64,000 nt of DNA from Oceanococcus sp964629015 (lineage in GTDB: Bacteria > Pseudomonadota > Gammaproteobacteria > Nevskiales > Oceanococcaceae). Shown here one piece after another: positions 25,936 to 34,723 of this stretch; within the stretch, counting starts at the first letter, position 1; every line of letters begins with the position of its first letter. Made by a program: the position numbers and the translations under genes. The stretch is taken from the NCBI GenBank assembly GCA_964629015.1, contig CAZVMN010000004.1:1-64000 (forward strand). The letters run 5' to 3'. The notes beneath the pieces were generated by a model that saw only the letters and a program-made list of their open reading frames with translations, was not told where the DNA came from and made no database searches.

Positions 25936-27339
25936 TTATCCCCGGCCTGCCCGGCGGAAAAGCTCAAGGTCTACGCACCCGGCCATCGCGGCATAACCGG
26001 CCGGGCTGGGGTGCAGGTTATCGCCACTGTTGTATTCGGGGGCCAGATAGCCCGGCCGTTGCGGGTCTTCAAGACAAGCATCGAAATCCACAATACCGTC
26101 GCTCAGGTTTTGCTGACGGATCCATTCGTTGACCGCATCCCGGCTCTGCCGCGCCCGCGCGTTTCCGTGCAAAAGTCCAAAAGGCAGTTCACCGAACAGC
26201 CCCTCGGTGACCGCACCTTCGGCAGGAGGAATCGTCCCCAGCACGATATTCAACCCCGCGCCGTGGACCCGTTCGATCACTTGAGTCAGACCTTCGATCA
26301 GGTCTTGAGCTGAGGGACTGGCACCAATTTTCGGATTGCCGAAATCGTTGGTGCCGATCATCAACAGCACATCCGTGGCGCCCGTCACCTCAAGCACATC
26401 CGCATCCAGGCGCTCAAGCAGTGAACGTCCAAACTGCGGCAGCCAACCATCGCTGAGCAACTCGTTACCCCCGACGCCCGCATTGGCGATGGCGATCGGC
26501 AACCGTGCCTGCAAAAAACGCCGCTGCAGATGATTGGGGTAGCGCTGATCCGTGGCCGTCATCGGCGAAGGTCCAGGCTGCAAAATCCCGGTTGTCGAGC
26601 CCGAACCGTCGGTGATCGAGTCCCCGACAGCCACCAAGGTGGTCACCTCAGGTGATGCGATGACCTCCAGAGCTTCTATACCCAGAAAATTGGCGGTGTA
26701 GCCATCCGGAACTGCAATAAACGCCGCGCCACTCGGGTCAGCACTGAAATCACCCGGCAGGCTCATGAACAAAACTTCATTGGCATTCAGATGCCGGCTT
26801 ATCTGCAACGTCAGCCCGGGAGAAAAGAAACTGATGGCCACCCGCTCGAAGGCCCGAACCGGATACACAATGGGATCGCTGACCACTGTTTCACCCGCGG
26901 GGATCGTCACCCGCGCAGCCCCCGCAAAACTCAGGCGACACGAACTGCCGGGGCGAAGCTCAGCAGAGCCCGGCGCCTGTTCTGCGGCGATGTGCACATT
27001 CTCAAGGGTGAGCGGCAGGCTGGAGTACCGATTCGACAATCGCAGACGGATGACCTCGCCATCCCAATGAGGAGCGAATGCCTGTCGGACGGTCAAACCA
27101 CTGATCGGGTGCGTCACAAGGGCATCACCCGGAGCAGTTCGCCAGGCCGTGACCCAATGCGCCGGTTCAGCGGCGGGGTCGAAGGTCGAACAAAACTTCT
27201 CTTGACTGGGTTCCGACAGCTGATGAGATGGCGCGGCCGTCTCGCCACAGGCACTGAGCAGAACACCGGCACTCAATCCCATCGTCGCCCACCAGCCTCC
27301 AACCCGGAGCCCAGCCACCGTCTTGGCGATCACCGCCAT
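25936..27339 (-). CDS. SGNH/GDSL hydrolase lipoprotein
   Basis: A 467-residue lipoprotein (lipobox VLLSACGE). An N-terminal beta-rich domain (about 45-235) precedes an SGNH hydrolase fold with block I VAVGDSITDGSG, block II GVGGNELL, block III IGTNDFG and block V DNLHPSPAGY. All catalytic blocks are intact, so it should be an active esterase. Likely substrates are acetylated sugars, given the co-transcribed GH31 lipoprotein 6 bp downstream. It could remove acetyl groups that block the glycosidase. Divergent from a TetR-type gene. Confidence 0.88.
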   Translation of the reverse strand: MAVIAKTVAGLRVGGWWATMGLSAGVLLSACGETAAPSHQLSEPSQEKFCSTFDPAAEPAHWVTAWRTAPGDALVTHPISGLTVRQAFAPHWDGEVIRLRLSNRYSSLPLTLENVHIAAEQAPGSAELRPGSSCRLSFAGAARVTIPAGETVVSDPIVYPVRAFERVAISFFSPGLTLQISRHLNANEVLFMSLPGDFSADPSGAAFIAVPDGYTANFLGIEALEVIASPEVTTLVAVGDSITDGSGSTTGILQPGPSPMTATDQRYPNHLQRRFLQARLPIAIANAGVGGNELLSDGWLPQFGRSLLERLDADVLEVTGATDVLLMIGTNDFGNPKIGASPSAQDLIEGLTQVIERVHGAGLNIVLGTIPPAEGAVTEGLFGELPFGLLHGNARARQSRDAVNEWIRQQNLSDGIVDFDACLEDPQRPGYLAPEYNSGDNLHPSPAGYAAMAGCVDLELFRRAGRG

Positions 27340-27387
27340 TGTCGTCCCCTCGCACCATCACTTATAGGAATCGGAAAATCAGAAAAC

Positions 27388-27434
27388 TGACACTCCAGAG
27401 TTCCAGATATTATTTGTGATACGATCCAGTGTCA
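27388..27434. promoter_or_regulatory. divergent promoter with TGACACT/AGTGTCA half-sites
   Basis: The half-sites ACTGACACT (27386-27394) and AGTGTCAAA (27428-27436) are inverted relative to each other across 33 bp in the short gap between the SGNH hydrolase and the TetR gene. They are candidate binding sites of the TetR protein. Similar GACACT half-sites occur at 63622-63644. Confidence 0.45.
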
Positions 27435-27438
27435 AACT

Positions 27439-28140
27439 GTGCAGATACTCGCGGTGCCCTCACCTTCGACCCCATCCAAAAAGGCCCAGACCAACACGCG
27501 TCAGCACAGCGGCCGCTATGCTGGGAAATCGGCCAGCACGCGGGAGCGTGAACGTCGAGAGAAACTTGTTGCTGCAGGTATCACGTTGATCGGTCGCAAC
27601 GGCTTTGCCGCCACCAGCATTGATGCCTTGTGCGCCGAAGCAGGACTGACAAAACGCTATTTTTATCAGTCATTCAGCAGCCGAGAGGAACTGCTCACCG
27701 CGTCTTACGATGCAGCCAACCGGGAATTCATCAAAGCCATCATGCAAGCGGCAGCGCCGCATCTGCAGGATTCAAAAAACTTGGTACGAACCGGGCTGCA
27801 AACCTGTTTTCAATGGGTCCAGGACCACCCGGACGAGGCCCGTCTGATCATGTTGGAAGCCGTTTCGGTCCGCGCTCAAATCGGCCATGTCTACGGCGAC
27901 CGCTACGATGAGTTCGTCAGCTTGCTGGTCAACTTCACCAAACCCTTTCTCGAAGACGGTGGCCCTGGGGACAACGTCCTGCGGGTGATGGCCAAAGGCA
28001 GCGTGGGCGCCATCATGCATCTCTGCCAAGGCTGGATCACAACCGATTTCAAGCAGCCAGTCGACCAGCTGGTCGACGGCATGGAGCGGATATTTTCCGG
28101 CATGGCGCAGGTGCTGGGTGTACAGGGCTGGCGGGACTGA
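27439..28140 (+). CDS. TetR-family transcriptional regulator
   Basis: A regulator of up to 233 residues. The GTG at 27439 is the longest start; a second GTG at 27454 or later would also work. The N-terminal 40 residues are a basic, flexible tail. The TetR helix-turn-helix spans about 40-90 (RREKLVAAGITLIGRNGFAA, SIDALCAEAGLTKRYFYQSF). The C-terminal ligand domain is helical and without specific match. It is divergent from the SGNH/GH31 lipoprotein operon and converges on the alpha/beta hydrolase gene. It probably represses one of these neighbours in response to a small ligand. Confidence 0.85.
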   Translation: MQILAVPSPSTPSKKAQTNTRQHSGRYAGKSASTRERERREKLVAAGITLIGRNGFAATSIDALCAEAGLTKRYFYQSFSSREELLTASYDAANREFIKAIMQAAAPHLQDSKNLVRTGLQTCFQWVQDHPDEARLIMLEAVSVRAQIGHVYGDRYDEFVSLLVNFTKPFLEDGGPGDNVLRVMAKGSVGAIMHLCQGWITTDFKQPVDQLVDGMERIFSGMAQVLGVQGWRD

Positions 28141-28152
28141 CTCAGCAGCGGC

Positions 28153-29613
28153 TCAGCGTAGCCAACGACGCCGGAAAAACGTCCGGCGCAGCACGGCAAG
28201 GCTGACGAGGAGCAACCAGCCACCACCCAGGGCACCACCGCCGCGCGTCACCGGCGCAAGTTCGCCCTCACCCTCACCAGCCTTGCACGCGCTTTTCCAA
28301 TCCCCGGATGTCAGCAGGACATCCGAGTCTGGTGCACGCAGGGCATAGCGTGATTTGAAGTAAAACGACATGCGGTCACAGGCAGACAGTCCGGCGATTT
28401 TGTACGGCTGGTTGCCCTCCTGCGGATCGTAGTAGCCCGCCCCGATCGCATGGACATCGGCAGAGTCGTCATAGACGCTGGCCAGCAGGCGGCGATGTGC
28501 TTGCTGTGCGGCTGCCGGGTCGCTCAAACCTTTCAGGTAGCGGTCGAACCAAGCCAGGGTCAGGGAAAAAGCCACGGGCTCGCCAAACCAGCTCCCGGTG
28601 CCGGCTTGCAACGGGGTGAAATCAAGATGGGTGCCGGCGCGCAGAATGAACAGCATGGTGTCGACGCCCGCCGCCTTGAGTTCCTGATAGCCGAGATCCT
28701 TGGGATGGGCCGAGACGCCGCGACCGCGCCCTCCTTCACCATTCGATGGTGCCGGCTCGGGCGGTGCCATATTGGGCAGAGGCACGAAGTAATAATCGGC
28801 GCCGATGCCCAGCGCAGGTGTGGTGATCGGCAGCCCCGCGGGTGGCTCTACGCCGATGTCGTCAGCCCACAGTGCGGGATCAACCGCGGTCAAATTGTCC
28901 CAGGCCACAATGGCCTTAAGCCGCGAATCGAGTTGTCCCAGCAGGCTGGCCGTGCTGGCGCCCTGTGAATGACCGGCGATGCCGACCCGCGTGCGATCCA
29001 GGTCAGCGGCGTAGGGAAAGTCGTCGGAAAACACCCAGTCGACAACGTCCTGCGCATCGCTGCCATGGTTGTCGCCGGCCACATCCAGCGCCACGGTCAT
29101 ATAGCCGGCCTCCGCCAAGCCCTGACTGGCCCAGCGATGCAGTTCCTTTTGGCTGGCGCCGCCGTGGACAATGACCACGGTCGGATATGGCCCTTCATCC
29201 AGGGTCAGGCCGTCCGGCACATCAGTGCAGCCCGACACTGTGCAAGGCCGATAAATCTCCACCGCCAAGGCCTCGTCGTCGCGGTTGCGGGTCTCGGCGG
29301 CGGCGAACCGAAAGCGTTGCCCATCGTGAAGATTGGGATTGCGATACGGATCACGAGTCGGGCTGGGCAGATCATCCAACGGCGGATGCTCCAACAAACC
29401 GATGGCCCAGCTCACAGGCACCTCCAACACGCGTGACTCAGCACAAGCCACGTTCTGCAGATCACGCTGAAGCCATTCCAAGCTGCCGGGCTCAGCCGCT
29501 GGCGCTGGCCCCACGCAAGCGTGAGAGGCATCCGGACCAACTTGAGCCAGCGCAGGAGCCATGTGCAAGGCAAGCAGCAGCGCCACAGAGGGGCCGCGAT
29601 AAAAGTCTGTCAT
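28153..29613 (-). CDS. secreted alpha/beta hydrolase with GlyGly-CTERM-like tail
   Basis: A 486-residue hydrolase. I chose the ATG at 29613 behind a GAGGAAGG ribosome site; a GTG lies 12 bp upstream. A signal peptide (ALLLALHMAPALAQ) directs export. The fold marks are VIVHGGA (oxyanion region) and GHSQGAST (nucleophile elbow), with a likely His in GTHLDFTP. The C-terminus has a glycine-rich stretch (TRGGGALGGG), a hydrophobic helix and an arginine cluster (LRRTFFRRRWLR). This is the pattern of GlyGly-CTERM sorting signals cleaved by rhombosortase. It follows the lipase gene by 21 bp on the same strand, so the two probably form one operon. Confidence 0.87.
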   Translation of the reverse strand: MTDFYRGPSVALLLALHMAPALAQVGPDASHACVGPAPAAEPGSLEWLQRDLQNVACAESRVLEVPVSWAIGLLEHPPLDDLPSPTRDPYRNPNLHDGQRFRFAAAETRNRDDEALAVEIYRPCTVSGCTDVPDGLTLDEGPYPTVVIVHGGASQKELHRWASQGLAEAGYMTVALDVAGDNHGSDAQDVVDWVFSDDFPYAADLDRTRVGIAGHSQGASTASLLGQLDSRLKAIVAWDNLTAVDPALWADDIGVEPPAGLPITTPALGIGADYYFVPLPNMAPPEPAPSNGEGGRGRGVSAHPKDLGYQELKAAGVDTMLFILRAGTHLDFTPLQAGTGSWFGEPVAFSLTLAWFDRYLKGLSDPAAAQQAHRRLLASVYDDSADVHAIGAGYYDPQEGNQPYKIAGLSACDRMSFYFKSRYALRAPDSDVLLTSGDWKSACKAGEGEGELAPVTRGGGALGGGWLLLVSLAVLRRTFFRRRWLR

Positions 29614-29634
29614 CGCCTTCCTCACTGGCCGCGA

Positions 29635-31053
29635 TCAGCGCGTTTCAACACGATCGAAATCATTGAAATCAATGCTCACGCGGTGCCCCGTCGAGGCCCA
29701 GTTGGGAAAATTGACCGTTTGTGAAAATTCACTGCGCCCGCGTGGAATCAGACGCATGCTCACCGTGCCGTCAGGCGGTTCGGTCGCCGGCATGTAGACA
29801 TCCACCCCAGTCTGAAACGCCTGATCCGGAAAATACGGCAAGGGTTCCAAGCTGGTCTGCTGCGGCGTCGCCGCATCATCGTGGATATGAATCCCGATGG
29901 TGTCGATGCCCACCGCCGGGGTGATCGCATTGACCACCGGTTGATCACCCAGCGTCGGGCTACGAGTGCTGATCTCGACGATGTCGTTGCCGGCGGTGGG
30001 ATGATCACCAAACCACTCGCGCATACGCGATATCACCACCGCCACATGGCCGTCACCGATATGGGTGTTGCTGCGTGTGTCGCTGTCATTGGGGCCCGAG
30101 AGCAGGCGGACATGCTCGGTATCGCGCACGAAGCGCGGCATATAAAAATGGTGTGGCACCGAATCGCTGCTGGTCAGCAGGAATTCGTAATCCACATCCG
30201 TGCGCAGGCGTACCGGCCCCCAGTAACCGTCCGCATCCGGCGTCAGCTGTGCGACCGGTTGGTCCGCGCTGCGATGTCCGGTGTCGGAATCAATCGGCCA
30301 GATCGCCAGCTTGGCATCCGGCCGAGGGGAATTCTCCGGGAAGGTCACCGCACGCCCCGACACCGAAACCTCCGGACCTTGCAACGTGATATCAACGGTC
30401 GCCGGCCGCTGGCCGTAGAAGAACTCGAACTGCGCTTCAAACGATTCGGCTGAGGTCGCGACCTCGACATGGGCCTGATTCTCGATATAGGTGTTGTTCG
30501 GCCCCATACCGATGCTGCTCTGACCATCGAAAATCCCGATACACGGCACAAAACCCGGGCACACCGGGCTCACAGCGCCATCGATACTGACAAAACCGGC
30601 GATCAGGTTGGCCGGCGCGGGCAAAGATGGCAAAAGCGTGGTGGCGAAACCAGAGGCCAGATATTCGGTGGATACGATCGTGCCCAGCGAGTGGGCGATC
30701 AGGTACACCTGCTCGACACCGTGTTGTGCCGCGACGTCTTGAATGAACTGATACAGCGGAAGCAGCAACTGTCCCCCGGCGGCGAGCACGATGCCTTCGA
30801 CGCCGGCGTTGTACTCAAAGGTATGAATCTTCTCCGGCGGCACGCCGTTGGCGACAAAGCGCATGGCGTTGGCCCGAATCTGCGCTGCGGAACCGGCCGC
30901 ACCATGCACAAAGACGATGGGCAAACTGTCGGTCAGTATCGGTTCGGTTCGCGGTGTATTGACCGCGTTGGCAAAGTCACCGCGGCCACCGTTACAGGCC
31001 ACAAAGGTCAAGCTGGCCACCAGCACCAGCGATGCGCGCCACATTACATTCAT
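29635..31053 (-). CDS. lipase/esterase lipoprotein
   Basis: A 472-residue lipoprotein; the ATG at 31053 follows GGGGAG. The lipobox is LTFVACNGG. An alpha/beta-hydrolase core has the oxyanion motif PIVFVHGAAGS and the nucleophile elbow YLIAHSLGTIVS. The C-terminal half is beta-rich (about 240-472), with segments such as AIWPIDSDTGHR and VRLRTDVDYEFLLTSSD. It resembles polyester- or triacylglycerol-hydrolase lipases with an extra beta domain. The gene is divergent from a TetR gene at 31173 and co-directional with the hydrolase at 28153. The probable substrate is an extracellular lipid or ester. Confidence 0.87.
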   Translation of the reverse strand: MNVMWRASLVLVASLTFVACNGGRGDFANAVNTPRTEPILTDSLPIVFVHGAAGSAAQIRANAMRFVANGVPPEKIHTFEYNAGVEGIVLAAGGQLLLPLYQFIQDVAAQHGVEQVYLIAHSLGTIVSTEYLASGFATTLLPSLPAPANLIAGFVSIDGAVSPVCPGFVPCIGIFDGQSSIGMGPNNTYIENQAHVEVATSAESFEAQFEFFYGQRPATVDITLQGPEVSVSGRAVTFPENSPRPDAKLAIWPIDSDTGHRSADQPVAQLTPDADGYWGPVRLRTDVDYEFLLTSSDSVPHHFYMPRFVRDTEHVRLLSGPNDSDTRSNTHIGDGHVAVVISRMREWFGDHPTAGNDIVEISTRSPTLGDQPVVNAITPAVGIDTIGIHIHDDAATPQQTSLEPLPYFPDQAFQTGVDVYMPATEPPDGTVSMRLIPRGRSEFSQTVNFPNWASTGHRVSIDFNDFDRVETR

Positions 31054-31091
31054 TGTTTGTCTCCCCAATCGTCGCGAGGTCTTGGCCGCCG

Positions 31092-31121
31092 CAACTGAAT
31101 AGTTGTAGGATACGAATGTAT
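31092..31121. promoter_or_regulatory. two short palindromes between lipase and TetR genes
   Basis: CAACTGAATAGTTG (31092-31105) and ATACGAATGTAT (31110-31121) are both palindromic around a GAAT centre. They lie in the 119-bp divergent gap between the lipase and the TetR gene and are candidate operators. Confidence 0.4.
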
Positions 31122-31172
31122 TAAATCGTGCGACTGACCGTCAAGTTAAGATCTATCGGGTAAGCCACGAAC

Positions 31173-31856
31173 ATGGAAAGTCCGATGACCGCATCAACAT
31201 CCAGCGCAGCAGCGGTAGAAAAAAACCGCGACGACGAATCCGGCCTGCGCGACCGCATGATGCGCGAGGCCATGAAGATGTTGGCCAATCAGGGCATCAA
31301 TGGGCCATCGCTGCGGAGCATCGTTCGCGCCAGCGGAGCCGCCAATCCCTCGGCCCTGCACTATCATTTTCGCGACCGCAAAACTCTGGTTCGCGCGATC
31401 GCGCAACAGCTTCAGGATTGGTACGAATCCCGTGCGCTGCCGCAACTCGACGCGCTGGTCGAACGGGGCGGGTACAGCGTGCGCGACGTGCTGGATGCTG
31501 TTTTTGGCCCGGTTGTCGACATGCTGCAAGCCCCCGAACTGGGCGCCGACGCGGTCCGCTTCATTGCCCGTCTGGGCTGGGACTTCGGCCCCGAAGGTCA
31601 GGACATTTCATCAGAGTTCCACCGTCGCAGCATGCACAAGATGTTGGCGCTGCTGACACCCTTGTTTCCCGAGACCGATGTTGAAGATCTGAAGTTCAAG
31701 ATCATTGCCAACATGAACACCGCCTACAACGGCCTGGCGTACCGCAGCTATTTGCGGCGTTCACCCTTCGGCGCCTCGCCGCTGCTGAAGACAGAGAATG
31801 CTCCCCACCTGCGTGAGTTGCACATGCGTTACCTCGAGGGTGGCCTGCGCAGCTGA
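31173..31856 (+). CDS. TetR-family transcriptional regulator
   Basis: A 227-residue regulator with the TetR helix-turn-helix at about 25-75 (LRDRMMREAMKMLANQGING, ANPSALHYHFRDRKTLVRAI). The helical C-terminal domain has WDFGPEGQDISSEFHRRSM and ends near LRELHMRYLEGGLRS, as in TetR proteins linked to fatty-acid or hydrocarbon metabolism. It is divergent from the lipase gene, and the gap holds two short palindromes. It probably controls the lipase/hydrolase pair. Confidence 0.87.
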   Translation: MESPMTASTSSAAAVEKNRDDESGLRDRMMREAMKMLANQGINGPSLRSIVRASGAANPSALHYHFRDRKTLVRAIAQQLQDWYESRALPQLDALVERGGYSVRDVLDAVFGPVVDMLQAPELGADAVRFIARLGWDFGPEGQDISSEFHRRSMHKMLALLTPLFPETDVEDLKFKIIANMNTAYNGLAYRSYLRRSPFGASPLLKTENAPHLRELHMRYLEGGLRS

Positions 31857-32106
31857 CTTCGGCATGTGTTTGTCGCGAGGCAATCTGTGCACCGACAATC
31901 TGGGACATGCCCGTATTCTTCGTCACCGCGAATATCACGCATCCGACGACCCGATACGGGATTTGGGTCAACAGCCGCGTCAGGACAACCAAACCTCGAA
32001 AAGTTGGCGAGCTTCTTGCTGAGGTATGGTGATGTGCGAATTGCAATCTAGCCCGCAGGCCACGATGCGATGCGACCGATAATTCAGAATCGCCGAGAAC
32101 CACTCC
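31857..32106. other. intergenic region before the S8 protease gene
   Basis: About 250 bases without a gene. It should carry the promoter of the protease gene. No operator or repeat stands out. Confidence 0.4.
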
Positions 32107-34641
32107 ATGCTTAATAAACAGCGAAGCGCGTTAACGCGCGCCACGTATGCCCTAATTTTGTGCCTTGTCAGCACTGCCGCCAGCGCGCAAGCCCTATCCT
32201 GGCGCGCCGGCCCCGGTGAGGTCGCTTACGCCGATCGCGCCGTGGGTGACGATTACATCGTGTTGCACCAAGCGCCGGCACTCGCGACTTACGGTGGAGG
32301 CTTGGCCAATCTGGCGCCAACCGCCGCAGCTGTACTTGGCGCAGTCCGTCTGGACACCACATCGAACGCGGCGCTGGCCTATCTGGATTTTCTCAATCTT
32401 CAACAAAACACGCTTATCGAACTGGCGGAAAGTGTTTTGGGCCGTACGCTAAACGTCACCCACCGCATGCGACATGCGCTGAATGGTTTTGTGGTCAAAC
32501 TGAGCCCCGCTGAAGCTCAGAAGATAGCGCTTCTACCAGGCGTTGAACGCATTGAAGCGGCCATCGCGTTCGAGCTGCATAGCGACAACGGCCCAGCGTG
32601 GATCCACGCCGATGCCATTCACGATGGCTCCGGCACCTATGACAACATCGGCTCCATGGGTGAAGGCGTGGTCATCGGTGTGATCGATACCGGGGTCAAT
32701 TACAACCATCCCTCATTCGCCGAAGTCGGCCCGGTTGATGGCTATGTGCACACCAATCCGCGGGTCGATCCGCTGCTCGGACTGCCGCGTTTCTACGGTC
32801 TGTGCGCACCCGCGATTGGCCTGCCGTTTTGCAACAACAAGCTGATTGGCGTTTGGGATTTCACCGGCACCACGCCGATCGACGACAACGGTCACGGCAG
32901 CCACACCGCATCAACGGCTGGCGGCAACTTTGTGGATGCCAAGCTGCTCGCCCCCACCACCACGCTGGAACGCCGTATCGGCGGCGTCGCACCGCACGCC
33001 AACCTGATCACCTACAAAGGCTGCCTGACCACCCCATTGCTCGGAACCTGCCTGTCGCCCTCCACTGCCCTGGCCACCAATCAGGCCATTATTGATGGTG
33101 TTGATGTGCTCAACTTCTCGATCGGCGGCGCCTCCAGCGATCCGTGGTCGGATATCAACGGGCGTGCCTTTCTCGCCGCGCGAGCGGCCGGTATTTTTGT
33201 TGCCACATCGGCCGGCAACGATGGCCCCGACCCGGCAACCTTGGGCTCGCCCGCTGATGCGCCATGGCTACTCAGCGTAGCGGCTTCAACCCATGACCGC
33301 GCGCTCAAGAATGCCTTGATCGACCTGCGCGGCGGAGCCACGCCGGCGCCGGCAGACATCGCCGGCAGCAGCCTGACCACAGCTCTGCCCGAAGCCGAAA
33401 TCGTCTATGCCGGTGACTTTGGCGACCCGCTGTGCCAAACCCCGTATGACGCCGGCACCTTCGACGGCAAAATCGTGGTGTGCGACCGCGGCATCAATGC
33501 CCGCACCGAGAAAGCCGACAATGTTGCAGCAGGCGGCGCCATCGGCTTCGTCCTCGCCAATGATGAAGCCAACGGCGCCAGCCTCAACGGCGATGGCTAC
33601 GCCGTACCCGGCGTTCACATTTCCTATGAGGACGGTGTAACACTCAAAACCTGGCTCGCCGATGGTGGCCCGGCGCACTACGGCGCGATCAAAGGCACCA
33701 CACCGACCAACAGCCGTGCCGATGGCGATGTGATGGCCGGCTTCAGTTCGCGCGGCCCCAACCCCGCCGTCCCCGGCATCGTCAAGCCTGACATCACCGC
33801 GCCCGGCGTGGATATTGTTGCGGCCGTGCAAACCGGTCTGATTGATCTCGGCCTGGCTGCGACAGAGCCGGAGTTTGGCGTGCTCAGTGGCACGTCGATG
33901 TCGAGCCCTCATGCCGCCGGCGCCGCAGCCTTGATCATCGCGGTGCAACCCGACTGGACGCCGGATGAAGTGCAATCGGCATTGATGACCACCGCCTACA
34001 ATGTGCGTGGCAAGAACGGCACAGACGGTCTGGTCAAAGACGACCGCACCACCCCGGCTGACGCACTGGATGTCGGGGCCGGTCGCATCGATCTGGCCCA
34101 GGCCGCGCGCGCGGGGCTGCTCTTGAATGAAACGGTGGAAAACTACCGCGCGGCAAACCCAGCCCAAGGCGGTGACCCGACCACACTGAACCGCCCCAGC
34201 ATGGGGAGCGGCAATTGTGTCGACGGCTGTTCCTGGACACGCACCCTGCGCGCCACGGTCGATACATCCTGGACCGCTTCGGTAGTGTCGGCTGACGCCC
34301 TGCCCGTCGATGTGTCCCCGGCCAGCTTCAGCCTCAAGGCGGGTGAAGAAGTGACACTCAACATCAGCGCTGACACGCGCGACTTCCCCGCCGGCACCTG
34401 GGTCTTCGCTGATGTTTATCTGAGCCCCGCCGACAGCAACGTGCCCAGCGCCCATCTGCCGGTTGCGGTCCTGCCCGGCCCCGCAGATCCGACGGTCGAC
34501 AGTGACGATGAGCTGGAGAGTGAAGTCGACTCGCGCGGCACCGGGCTGACCCGTGGCGGCGCTCCCAACTGGCCTTTGCTGTTGCTGGCGGCATTGGTCG
34601 CCTTGCGTCGTCCGTTCAGCGTCCGAGCCGGGCGCGGGTAA
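32107..34641 (+). CDS. secreted subtilisin-like (S8) protease with GlyGly-CTERM-like tail
   Basis: An 844-residue exported protease. A signal peptide (TYALILCLVSTAASAQ) is followed by an I9-type propeptide (YIVLHQAPALATYGG to about 160). The peptidase domain has the triad Asp (IGVIDTGVNYNHPSF), His (NGHGSHTAST) and Ser (SGTSMSSPHAAGAAAL). A PA domain is inserted between His and Ser (CQTPYDAGTFDGKIVVCDRG). A beta-sandwich follows. The tail TRGGAPNWPLLLLAALVALRR is a Gly-Gly motif, hydrophobic helix and arginines, as in the hydrolase at 28153. That predicts processing by rhombosortase and display or release at the surface. A strong bidirectional terminator follows. Confidence 0.93.
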   Translation: MLNKQRSALTRATYALILCLVSTAASAQALSWRAGPGEVAYADRAVGDDYIVLHQAPALATYGGGLANLAPTAAAVLGAVRLDTTSNAALAYLDFLNLQQNTLIELAESVLGRTLNVTHRMRHALNGFVVKLSPAEAQKIALLPGVERIEAAIAFELHSDNGPAWIHADAIHDGSGTYDNIGSMGEGVVIGVIDTGVNYNHPSFAEVGPVDGYVHTNPRVDPLLGLPRFYGLCAPAIGLPFCNNKLIGVWDFTGTTPIDDNGHGSHTASTAGGNFVDAKLLAPTTTLERRIGGVAPHANLITYKGCLTTPLLGTCLSPSTALATNQAIIDGVDVLNFSIGGASSDPWSDINGRAFLAARAAGIFVATSAGNDGPDPATLGSPADAPWLLSVAASTHDRALKNALIDLRGGATPAPADIAGSSLTTALPEAEIVYAGDFGDPLCQTPYDAGTFDGKIVVCDRGINARTEKADNVAAGGAIGFVLANDEANGASLNGDGYAVPGVHISYEDGVTLKTWLADGGPAHYGAIKGTTPTNSRADGDVMAGFSSRGPNPAVPGIVKPDITAPGVDIVAAVQTGLIDLGLAATEPEFGVLSGTSMSSPHAAGAAALIIAVQPDWTPDEVQSALMTTAYNVRGKNGTDGLVKDDRTTPADALDVGAGRIDLAQAARAGLLLNETVENYRAANPAQGGDPTTLNRPSMGSGNCVDGCSWTRTLRATVDTSWTASVVSADALPVDVSPASFSLKAGEEVTLNISADTRDFPAGTWVFADVYLSPADSNVPSAHLPVAVLPGPADPTVDSDDELESEVDSRGTGLTRGGAPNWPLLLLAALVALRRPFSVRAGRG

Positions 34642-34658
34642 ACGGCCCGATCAAAAAC

Positions 34659-34685
34659 AAGAAGCCCCGGACACCGGGGCTTCTT
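34659..34685. terminator. bidirectional Rho-independent terminator
   Basis: Perfect 12-bp arms AAGAAGCCCCGG (34659-34670) and CCGGGGCTTCTT (34674-34685) enclose a 3-nt loop. On the minus strand GTTTTTG follows the stem. It separates the convergent protease and AlkB-like genes. Confidence 0.9.
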
Positions 34686-34723
34686 AGCGAGAGTCACAGT
34701 TGATTCGACTTTGATCAGCACGG

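Noticed and set aside
33286..34455. Minus-strand 389-codon open frame inside the S8 protease
   Set aside because: It is antisense to the intact peptidase and PA domains and has glycine/histidine-rich shadow composition.
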